A stretch of 64,000 nucleotides of DNA from Pisolithus tinctorius (taxonomy: Eukaryota > Basidiomycota > Agaricomycetes > Boletales > Pisolithaceae): contig JANFAH010000028.1 of NCBI GenBank assembly GCA_024663395.1, positions 186,001 through 250,000 on the forward strand. Reading direction: 5' to 3'. The position numbers were made by a program, and so were the translations under genes. The notes under the pieces were generated by a model, which saw nothing but the letters and a program-made list of their open reading frames with translations, did no database searches and was not told the DNA's origin. This document shows positions 55,413-64,000 of the stretch, in pieces (the stretch's first letter is position 1; each line of letters starts with the position of its first letter).

Positions 55413-56813
55413 GTGGTATTTTACCCTCTATTTCTAGTCACCTCCCCGATCCTCCCTCACTCCATCCTTCTATTGCCTCCTTCTTTCAACATGGTCCTCC
55501 CCTCTCTGCTTGAAGAGTTTCTTTCAGATGTCAACCTCAATGCCACTGCCTCCACCTTTTATGCCAACACCAATTCTCTTTCACGTCACACTCTTGCTTC
55601 CTCTCTAAGCACTGCCCATTCCAAAACCCCCCGATGACCTCATCCTGGTGCCTCTATCCAACCTTCCCCATGGCGTCCCCACATTGTCGCCAGCGACTGT
55701 CTCATTTGTTGGTCTTCCCCTCATGGCGCAGACTTCCTTTCCTCCCTTGAGACCCTCTTCCCCCAGCAGTCCATCTTTCGTCTCTTTCAGGTCATGCTTC
55801 AATCTTTAGATCACAGCACTTGCTCCAATTACAGAGCAGGCCTTCTCCATTTTACCCAATTTTGCAACTTGCTTGCTCTCCTGGAGGAATTCCATATGCC
55901 AGCTTCATCTGAACTCATTTCTCTCTTTTCTGCCCATCACACCGGACACACATCAGAAAAGATCCTCAACAACTGGCTCACTGGTCTTCATTTTTGGCAT
56001 ATCATTAACAGTGCTCCTTGGCACAGAGATGACATGCTCTGTCATGTCCATAGAGGCTTCATGAGGCTCATCCCTCCTTCATCCAAACATGCCAAATGCC
56101 CCCCTGTCACCATTGAGACTCTCTGCATACTTCACAACTGTTTAGATCTTGCCAACACTTTTGATGCATCTGTTTGGGCCCTCGCTTCGGTAGCATTTTG
56201 GTCCTGCTGTTGCCTTGGCGAACTTCTTATTCCTTCCCAGAACGTCTTTGATCCTTCCAAACATGTCTCTCGACAAGTACTCCCCCTTTCCATCTCTTCG
56301 TTAGACAATGGTACACATCACTCCACCTTCCATATCCCTTGGTGTAAGACCACCCTCACTCTCGGTGCTGACATTTCTGTCACCTCTCACAATCATCATA
56401 CTTGCCCCCTTTTAGCTTTATTGAATCATTGCACAGGCAGTCTCGGCATTCCCCCTGATGCTCCCCTCTTCGCATTTCGTACATCATCTGGTTGGTCTCC
56501 CATGACCCACCCCTGGTTTCTCAACTGCTGCAATCAGGTCTGGGTCTCTGCCGGTTTCGCTGACATGCCCAGACACGCCTTCTGTATTGGGGGTGCTACC
56601 GAGCTTTTACTTCAAGGTGTTCTGCCTGATGTGGTCACTACCCAAGGGAGATGGAAATCACAGGCCTTCTTAGACTACTGGCATCAGATCAATAGCATAC
56701 TTCCTCTGTTCATTTCTTTGTCTGCCAATTCTACCTGTTTACTTTCTCTCAATTCTATCATGGACAATTTTGCTTGTCATACCAATCTCTGTACAGTACC
56801 TTCCCATTCTTGA
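55413..56813 (+). pseudogene. Tyrosine recombinase of the DIRS-like element, catalytic arginines lost
   Basis: One frame with a TGA at 55635-55637 (Arg expected). N-terminal part: WRPHIVASDCLICW, STCSNYRAGLLHFTQFCN. Catalytic part, numbered from 55794: the first Arg position in SCCCLGELL is Cys140 (TGC at 56211-56213). The HxxR box reads HAFC with His261 and Cys264 (TGT at 56583-56585). GRWKS follows at 285-289, with a candidate nucleophile Tyr295 in FLDYW. Both Arg-to-Cys changes need only a CpG C-to-T transition. The enzyme would integrate circular DIRS DNA by strand exchange; this copy should be inactive. Confidence 0.82.
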
Positions 56814-57560
56814 TGCTCTCCATTCCTAGTACTGCCTTTCTGTATGCCTCTACTAGGAATCCTATTCCAATAGTTTGAGTGTTTCGCTCCAGTGTGTGCA
56901 GTGTCTCGAGGCCACTTCTGTTGTGAGCTTAACTCTCTCATGGTCAGTCCTGTGGCCTCTCCTCCTCTCTTCCACTCACCTGCTCTTACATGCTCAGAAG
57001 GCCACACCGCTTGTTTCCACGCACTCTTCTGTTTTGATCCCTCCCTCGACCAGGTCACATGACCCCATCTGCCCTCAATCTCTCGGCATCGTAGTCATGT
57101 GACTTCCGCTCTGTGCACCTGCTCTCTTGGCATCTCGGCATCTTGGCATGCTTGCTCAATTCCAGAGCCTAGTGTCCAGCGGCCTTCCCCCACACACTAC
57201 ACATCCATTTGCCAAAATCATATAATCTATGTTTTTTTTTGGAACCATATGATCAGTGTTCAAATTGTGCGTGAAAATCTTTTCTGTCAACGATCAGCAA
57301 TATATTATTAAAATTTGTACTAAGTATCCAAGAGGCAGCATATCCCGCAGACCTAGTTTAAATAATGAATAGATGCTCCCACCATCTCAATTGGGTATCA
57401 AGTATCGGGTATAGCACATAGGCTTTGGCTGAGTGTTGCCTGTATATCATCACCTGGTCTCTGTTGTATATCAGGGCCAGGACATATGTTGTATACTTAC
57501 TGTAATGTATCCAGTTTATAGATACCCCATAATATGTCCTATCATTCTCAAGTTACTTAG
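56814..57560. other. Stretch without gene, downstream of the DIRS-like element
   Basis: Only short frames. Contains T-rich and AT-rich sequence (57230-57320) and may include the terminal repeats of the DIRS-like element, which I could not define. Confidence 0.4.
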
Positions 57561-57752
57561 GGTATGATTTTTGCTATGTAGGCTGGATGTTTTATGAAGT
57601 ATACTGTGTATGACTCACTGATGTCTGGTTTGCAGGTGGGTGCTCCTTCAGTTGAGCCAGGTGACCCATACTTGGGGTATGATTTTCACTATATAGGCTA
57701 AATGATTTACAAAGCATACTGTGTGGCTCACTGAGGTCTGGTTTGCAGGTGG
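57561..57752. repeat. Pair of ~78-bp direct repeats
   Basis: 57561-57638 and 57676-57752 share GGTATGATTTT, a TATACTGTGT-like centre and GGTCTGGTTTGCAGGTGG-type ends, with roughly 80 percent identity, 115 bp apart. They lie in the 3' flank of the minus-strand gene. Confidence 0.75.
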
Positions 57753-57842
57753 CCACAGAAATAGTGATAGCATCAAAACAATATATTCCCATTGTGTAGG
57801 ATAATGCAAAATGGTAATGAGTGTGCAACAAAGGGACTAAAT

Positions 57843-59557
57843 CTACCACACGAGGCCCTGCTGGATGGTTGTCTGCCACTGAGGATTCACAGCCAAAATC
57901 TTCGCCCCCCTCCTATTTCCAGGGCAGTCCACAAGGTCATCCTGAAAGATTTGAACAAAAATGCTGAGTAGATAGTGAGTAATGCTGCCTGCTCGAAAAA
58001 AAAAGTATTTACCTGCTAATGGTTTTCTCAAAATCCTCCTTGGAAGCAGCATCCTTGCGCACACTCTCATGCAGGAGGTTGAGCATATAATCCACGTAGT
58101 TCCAGAATTTGTTGCCATTGCAGTGGGCTGCCTTGCCACTTACAAGCCTGAAGCCCAAATCCATCTCATCAAGTTCATCGGCATCACTACCAGGATTCTC
58201 CAAGTCAGGAGTGTCATCAGTGTCAGCATCAACAGCCACTGAGTCGTCCAGTCCCAGGCTAGGGTCTCTGAGATCCAGATCAATGCTTGGTTCAGTAAGG
58301 GGCTCCCAGTTATCATTGCCTTCGGAGGTGTCATCTTCATTTGCATTGTCTTTGAAGAGTGTCCACTCCATGTCACTGATATTGATGTGAAGCTCCTGCT
58401 CAAGTTTTTTGTGCATGTCTGATTTGAGGTTGGGAATGAGACGGGGTGTGAAGCAGATGTCTAGTGTTGCCACTTTGTGGTCACTAGTTCCTATGAGGAA
58501 CAGATGGAGGCAACGACGCTAAGTGCTGCCACCATCCCATTGTAAATACTTCGGCTCAGGGATGAACTTGGGGTACTCACCAGGAACGCCATTCTGTTCC
58601 AGTGGGCAGCATCCACCTCCATCCCTGAACTAGAGCATGCCAATACCTTAGAGACATTGATGATGCATGTTTTCTTTGTGATTGAAATCGTCAGCTGGTT
58701 TATCTGGTCAGACATTGTACAAAGTCAGGCTGAATGAAGTTAACTCACCTGTGACTTGAGCTGGCTGTGGATTGTTGCGAGCAATTTGGTTACAATCCTA
58801 CCCAGGGAGCCCCGAAGCTCCACATCATCAAATACCCCAGCAGGAATCTTGAATACATCCAAATGTTCAAAAATGAAATCCTGCATGGGAATTAGTGATA
58901 GAGTTACATCCAGGTTTCAGAATCCACCTACCATTATGTGGCGTTGAGTATCCGTAACATAGGCAGTAAGGTTGGGAGATAGTAGACAAGCCAGGAGACA
59001 GTTGTGCAGACCAAGCTAGAAGAGTGGCATATAATTTAGACATCTGTCACAACAATCATGGACTTACCTCAAAGTCCTTTGAGGATAGGATGTCCTGTAG
59101 GGCTTGAAGCTGGTGGGTCTGGTTGCTGAGTTCATATTTGACAAGGGAAGCTTTCATATCTACGAGCATAAGGAAAAGATCTCCAGTCTATCCAAGTTGG
59201 TGAGGTTCAAGAGTATTTGTCAGAGCAAGAAAGACTCACCTCAATGAACTTGAGGAGGCTCTTGTCAGGGATTTGAAGGTCATCAGCGAGTTTCTTAGCA
59301 TGAACTTTGAGCCATTTAATGTGCTGTGGAGATAAGGAAGTCAGATCATTCCCATCATCAGAGTTCATGTCCCTTGGTTGATGCACACTGGCGCTGACTG
59401 ACCCATCGACAGATGATGTATCTGAAGCAGCACATCGTAGAGAATAGCAAGTAGATCTCAAGGAAGGTTGAGTGGCTGGTGGCAGGTTACTGTAGTCCGA
59501 ACCAGTCCTGCCAGGACCAGATAGGTTTGAAGTTAGTACTCCTCCAGGAAACAGCAT
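57843..59557 (-). CDS. Uncharacterised basidiomycete gene, apparently intact, six or more exons
   Basis: Exons 59240-59557, 59068-59187, 58932-59015, 58749-58880, 58581-58703 and 58013-58518 join in phase through GT-AG introns; a seventh begins at 57941. Stop is at about 57887 or 57843 depending on the last splice. Segments include SPQHIKWLKVHAKKLADDL, LVDMKASLVKYELSN, LLACLLSPNLTAYVTDTQ, FKIPAGVFDDVELRGSLG, ITKKTCIINVSKVLA, MEVDAAHWNRMAFL joined to RRCLHLFLIGTSDH, and an acidic C-terminal part. I recognise this order from a large family of basidiomycete proteins without assigned function. No premature stop is present, unlike almost all genes nearby. The start at 59557 is the first ATG of the frame; upstream exons are possible. 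Confidence 0.68.
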
Positions 59558-60285
59558 TGAACCTCAAGAACTTCCAACAGATGAATTGGAAACAGTCCGT
59601 TGGCTGGCAGACGAAGGGCGCCCATCAGCAGTACGAGATCCACCATAAGAAGAGCTGGTTGTTGTTCGCAGCTGATAGTGTCAAAACATTGCGAACATTC
59701 AAACAAGCGGCAACTCTGGATCCAAGGCTGGAGAAGTGGAATGGTGAGCAAGTGGTGTTTTCAATGGACTTGTATGTCGCTATTTGTTAGCACATGGTTC
59801 ACACAAAATCAATAAAATCACAAAGCACAGCTGCAAGCATGGGGAAATATGTTCATGTAGAGTAATAAGGTGGTTGGTTGTATGGTAATTGTGAGGGGAT
59901 AGGGTGCTGAAGGTACAACTGCTGCACTTCATGATTTCAAGTAAAATAGGGACTATCCTGACTGGGTGTAATAATTCCTTGGGGTGGATAAGTACAGCTA
60001 AGATGATTGGATGTGGTGCTCATAAAATATGTCAGGGGGGGAGGTGGAGGATTCAAAGTATGGTGGTGAGCCAAGTGCATACCATGTGATAACTGTGAAT
60101 CAACTATTCTCATGGTTGGCAAGTAATAATTCCACAGCTGGTGGATATGTTCATGCCATTGCATGACTTGATGGGAATGGGATTTGGAACCCTGATTCCA
60201 GGGTGCATGAGTAGGTGGCATTGCAGCTACACTGTTTGATGTGAAACTGGGACCTGCAGTTCCCCCGGGGGGGGGTGGCCAAGGA
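59558..60285. other. Stretch without a supported gene
   Basis: Short frames on both strands, none with a motif. It probably contains the promoter of the gene at 57843-59557 and the 3' end of the transposon gene fragment to the right. Confidence 0.35.
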
Positions 60286-61957
60286 TCAGGAATGGTAGTA
60301 CCAGGGAGTGGGCATGGTATGGATAGGCAAAAATGGAGGCGGAGCTTGCAACAGAGATGGAGCTGGTGTGGCTGATGAGGTGGGGTGTGTCACTTGTTGT
60401 GAGGGTTGGTTCGACTGAGATGGGGCTTCTGGTGCTGATGGAGCTGGCATGGCTGATGATGTGGGTTGCAAAGGTCCCTTCTGTCACTTGTTTTGCTTTG
60501 GCTTGGGTATTGACTGATCAAAGGTGGGTGGGGGCATGGTTGGTATGCTTGGGCTCATGGTCACTTCTTGTGGGGTTTGATTTGACTGGTGCTGTGCCTT
60601 TTTCTCTCGAACTTGCTGCACTGCACAACTGCAGACCTTTTGGACACTCGCTGTTGGGACTTGAAGTGGCAGTTCCAGTAAAGACGAAGGGAGTGTGGCA
60701 CGAATAAAAGCATAGTTATGAATGGAATACATATTGCGAAGATACTTTCCAGTCAATTCATGTCTGATCATGGGCTTTGTTCACGTTGTAAGGACTCTTT
60801 CCTGTCAAGTGGTATGATGAATTATTTGCATGCACTTGGAATCAGTGCAGTTGTGCTGTAAATTGACACCACAAATGATGGCCTTATTACTTGAATCAGT
60901 GGTTAAGAAGGGAATCTGAATGAATGCTTGGACTCACCTCAGAGGTGACAACAACTTTTTCACTGCTCAAATCCAAGCATGGAAGGTGGAGGGACAGGTG
61001 CAGAGTGGGACTAAAAGCGAATAGCTGGAGAGCAATATATGAGACAACTCGACAGTAAGCATTGTCAATTAAGATCTTGACTACCTGCCCAATGGCGAAA
61101 CCGGTGGTTGAAGGGGGATACTTAAAAATGACATTTCTGTGGAGTTTGACTTTGTCACCATGCTTGGAAATGAAAGCATCCCCTTGATAATACACCAGTT
61201 TGTGTGCCTGTGTCAACTGAGTGGCTGGGATTTTCACACATGCTGTTGTCTCCCAATCCACTGCATTTGAGAGCTGAGTCTTCGATTTCCCACTAGTAGC
61301 TGGAACATGAAGAATTTGTCCAGTTGCTGGAGACAAAGGCTATCAGAAACGCTCAGACTGAATTTACGCTCGTACTTACCATTTGTCTCACAAGGGTCCT
61401 CGTTGGACTTGATCCCAAGTAATTTTCCTTGTGCCGGGTGCTCACAGAGAAAGCTCAAAACGAAAGGGCCAGCACAAACCCATTTCTGTAGTTCTTGCTC
61501 ATACCAGTATCCACTGGTGATGATATGCTTGACAAGGTCAAGCTGCGCAAATCTACGACATGTATCTTGACTTGGGCCCTGCCAGCTGCTGTATATATAT
61601 GAGAGCCTGAAGACACGGTTGAATGATTCATAATGCTCAGTGGAGAAAATGATTGCTGGTCCAAAATGGCAGATGTATGTGGGGAGGTGAATGAGGAAAT
61701 GAAACTTCAGCTTTGTTATGAGGATACTGGGAGCGCAGATTGCTGTGACATTGAGGAAGTCTTCTATCATCTGAGTGAGCCACGCCTATTAATTTCAACA
61801 AATCAATGAGTATGTTGTTCAGTGCATGAGGAATACTAACCAGGTAAACTTCAATGTGATCGATCTTTGTGTGCCAAAGGAGCACAACTAATTCTCCAAG
61901 AGTCATCCATCCATCTATCACAGTCTGCAGTATCAAGTCATGAATAACAAATGGCAT
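60286..61957 (-). pseudogene. CACTA-like (possibly Plavaka-related) transposon gene, C-terminal part
   Basis: Starts within the protein: WMTLGELVVLLWHTKIDHIE, then a GT-AG intron to AWLTQMIEDFLNV. Next KFHFLIHLPTYICHFGPAI and STEHYESFNRVFRLS, a pattern also seen in C-terminal domains of CACTA transposases. Then KWVCAGPFV, a second intron (after CETN), and DKVKLHRNVIFKYPPSTTGFAIG. After a third intron comes LQHNCTDSKCMQ, followed by two TGA codons where Arg fits. The tail is Pro/Ser/Thr-rich with a duplicated PTSSA-x-PAPS segment (60286-60480) and another TGA at 60484-60486. The N-terminal catalytic half is absent: homology stops near 61960 at the composition border. Confidence 0.55.
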
Positions 61958-62599
61958 TACTTCATCAGGAAATTAACCAAATACTATCCATGCTTTTTAT
62001 GGAATTATTTGTCTATTTTGACTATTATGGCTATTTCCGGTCACACTCAATACAGACAAAGTTTAGATTAGTCAAAATAGTTAAAATAGTCAAGATAGTA
62101 TTTCTCGAAAAGTTCAAAAGTCAAACTAGTCAAGATAGTAGTAGTAGTAAATAAAGTGTTATTCCGCGCCATATACCGTATATACAGGGGTCTCTGTTCA
62201 TTTAGTACTCGAGTTATATATGCTACCTAATGCCTAACTGCTTCTCAAGTTCGCATCCCAGACGGTTGGCCACACAGTCGTTCTAACACCTTTTGAGTAC
62301 TATCTGCAAGCACTCGCTCACTGAGTCTTTACCTGCGCTCACCACAGTCAAAATACATGCATCCATCAAAAGAGAACCCTTGTCTCGGAAGTGTTCGAGC
62401 GACTCTTGTTATGCAGATGAGAATCGGGCAAGTGTGACGTGGGCGGTATGCAGAAGGAGCGAGATGGAACAGGGGTGTGTCGTCCAGAAGACGAACCGCT
62501 ACCTCGCTTCACACTCTCGACTCGAGTGCGCTTACTAAATGTGTAGATAGATTCAAACGGCTAGCCGAAGTCTTAAACCTACCTTACCTCAAGGTGGAG
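61958..62599. other. Boundary between transposon block and CpG-rich block
   Basis: CTATTTTGACTATT (62013-62026) has a near-perfect inverted copy at 62067-62080, and related AGTCAA motifs continue to about 62150, including (TAG)n. From about 62200 the sequence becomes CpG-rich. No gene supported. Confidence 0.4.
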
Positions 62600-62771
62600 C
62601 GTCTAAAACAGCCGGCGGGAATGGCGGACTAATGGGGAGCCCTAGGCTCTGCCATTAGGGCATTCGCTTGCTGGTAAGGACTGGTAGGCCACAGGAGGCC
62701 CATGCTAGTATGTCGAATTAGTGAGAATAGTGCAACATAGGGTAAACGCTCCCTCACGCACTTTAATTCAG

Positions 62772-62808
<37 letters not shown>

Positions 62809-64000
62809 TGCACTTACTGTCTGTTTCCTCCGTTGCAGGACTGAGTGGTCGCTTGAGGGATGACGCTCCGGACGAAGCAGGTGAAGGACCGTTGGAGGAC
62901 GATGTGGATCGACGATGGGGGGCGGCATCGCATAGCGAATTGACGGTGTGGTGACTTGCATTAGACAGCGTCGGCGAGTGCCTCATTGCATTGTAGTTGT
63001 CATGCGCAGAAGCCGATTGCTCGGCAGGACGGGTCTGGGACAAGTTAACTAACGCATCAGCAACACCCTCATCATAATCCTCATCTACCACTCGGGATGG
63101 CAGGCGTGGGGTGGCACTAGTCAGAGATGGCTATAGTGAACGATTTCCAGAACTGCTCGAACTTGTTGTGTCCTGTCCATCCTTCGCTGAGAATGAAGGA
63201 ACCTTGAATGACGCAGGTAGATTAGCGGGTAAGCCAGAGTCATCCTTGGCCCGACGTTGACGCTTCTTCCTCTTTGGGGCATCACTAGGGATCGACCCAC
63301 CGATACTTTGTGTGTCCGAATCCTTGTCCTTCGCCAGTTGCGGCTGCTTCCTCCTGTTCTTCGAGTCGGCTGATGAAGGCTCTGGAGACATAGACATGCG
63401 AATATTTGTATGTAGCGGAACGCGAGGTACTGCCTCTGGTGAGTTGACAACCGAACTCGAGTGCCTTCTCGACTCCACGTCTCGCTCCACTGGATGTTTG
63501 CGCGCGTTGAATCTGGTGGGATCGTAGCACCAGTGCCCGCTTTCGGGAGGACCCAAAGGTTGATGGGCCACCGGGGGGCTTCGAGTCCCAATGAGGCCAC
63601 GAGTGATGAGCAGAGTGAGGCAACGTCTCCATGGGACTCAGGGCGCAGCGAGGTCCTGGGGAGCGGGAGGCGTAGTAAGGTTGCTGCGAAGGGTGAGTCA
63701 GATATTCGGAACATCTGCGGTGGTCACGATCCTCCCAGTCACGATGGTACTCCGGGTGAGGACCACGGCGATCCCAGGCCATATCACGATCTGCTGCATG
63801 TAGCTCACGCAGATATGAAGGCAGCGTACGCTGGGAAGCCGGAATGCTCGGCTGAGCCGGCTCGATTGGCTGACGACTTGGAGGAGGGCAGGCCAGGAAG
63901 GTGGAAACAGGAGAGCGAGGGCAAGTGGGATGGGGAGCAGGTGACGCCGATCCCGAAGGGACATGTAGTGGGTGGTTGAAGTACTCCGAGTGCTGTGCTA
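62600..64000 (-). pseudogene. Ssn6/Cyc8-like C-terminal region, broken or mis-sequenced, 5' end off window
   Basis: Minus-strand reading from the right edge gives AWDRRGPHPEYHRDWEDRDHRR in one frame, then after a frame change HWCYDPTRFNARKHPVERD, IRMSMSPEPSSADSKNRRKQ and SDAPKRKKRQRR. A TAG at 63133-63131 interrupts before VVDEDYDEGVADALVNL, and LKRPLSPATEE follows. A GTAAGT donor near 62817 leads into an intron beginning with a T30 tract. The DEDYDEGVADAL and RPLSP blocks and the order of low-complexity parts match what I recall of basidiomycete Ssn6 (Cyc8) co-repressor C-termini. The TPR part would lie beyond 64000. At least one frameshift and one stop suggest a pseudogene; sequencing error is possible. 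Confidence 0.45.
62776..62805. repeat. A30 homopolymer
   Basis: Thirty consecutive A on the plus strand; in the minus-strand gene it is the T-rich start of an intron just after a GTAAGT donor. Confidence 0.95.

Larger units (their letters stand above)
52235..56813 (+). mobile_element. DIRS-like retrotransposon with tyrosine recombinase
   Basis: Gag, RT-RNase H and tyrosine recombinase occur in order on one strand, without LTRs or a DDE integrase. Coordinates cover the coding part only; terminal or split direct repeats were not found. The copy is decayed (stops at 54727 and 55635, frameshift near 55340, both recombinase arginines changed). Confidence 0.8.

Noticed and set aside
62774..62810. 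Poly-Phe run at the end of the Ssn6-like frame
   Set aside because: It is a T30 tract just after a GTAAGT donor, so it is intron sequence rather than coding.
63131..63200. An intron removing the TAG at 63131 in the Ssn6-like gene
   Set aside because: A 46-nt GT-AG candidate shifts the frame away from the DEDYDEG segment, and a 72-nt alternative has a poor donor (GTTCCT); neither is convincing.
1..64000. CRISPR arrays, bacterial operons or Shine-Dalgarno sites
   Set aside because: The repeats seen are contiguous tandem or dispersed without unique spacers of constant size, and the intron-rich genes are eukaryotic.
1..64000. tRNA, rRNA or snRNA genes
   Set aside because: No cloverleaf with A and B box spacing or conserved rRNA segment was noticed by eye; a covariance-model scan would be needed to exclude short ones.

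Overview
The window looks like a transposon-dense region of a mushroom-forming basidiomycete (Agaricomycetes). The basis is protein families I recognise: KDZ and Plavaka-type DNA transposases, a KDZ-linked TET/JBP dioxygenase, chromodomain Ty3/gypsy elements, a DIRS-like element with tyrosine recombinase, plus short (46-53 nt) GT-AG introns. I see no tRNA, rRNA or CRISPR array. Identifications come from motif reading, not database searches.

Layout. 0-12 kb: a KDZ-type composite with a TET/JBP dioxygenase (+), an uncharacterised gene (-), a nearly full-length multi-exon KDZ transposase (+) and a degenerate repeat field. 12-15.2 kb: a decayed gene with a Zn2Cys6-like cysteine cluster (-), then a second repeat field. 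15.5-20.7 kb: a CpG-richer block with an unrecognised multi-exon gene (-) and an internally deleted paralogue. 22.3-30.9 kb: an otherwise open multi-exon gene (-) cut by a complete gypsy insertion (element 1, 23383-29457, target duplication GCTGA). 31-34 kb: a decayed Plavaka transposase (+). 38-49 kb: an old CpG-poor gypsy element (element 2, +) carrying a younger nested gypsy element (element 3, -, 41730-47605, duplication CCACC, LTRs 3/406 different). 49.3-50.5 kb: a second Cys-cluster/coiled-coil gene (-). 51.2-56.8 kb: a 45-bp minisatellite followed by a DIRS-like element (gag, RT-RNase H, tyrosine recombinase). 57.8-62 kb: an apparently intact six-or-more-exon gene (-) and a CACTA-like transposon gene fragment (-). 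62.6-64 kb: a broken, CpG-rich Ssn6/Cyc8-like segment (-) running off the window.

Two themes link the parts. First, most premature stops are TGA or TAG where the family expects Arg or Gln, and catalytic residues are lost by CpG transitions, as expected of CpG methylation plus deamination. The same window encodes a TET/JBP enzyme, a family that oxidises 5-methylcytosine. Second, all three gypsy elements have pol in the -1 frame relative to gag, and each overlap has a candidate slippery heptamer followed after 5-8 nt by a stem-loop.
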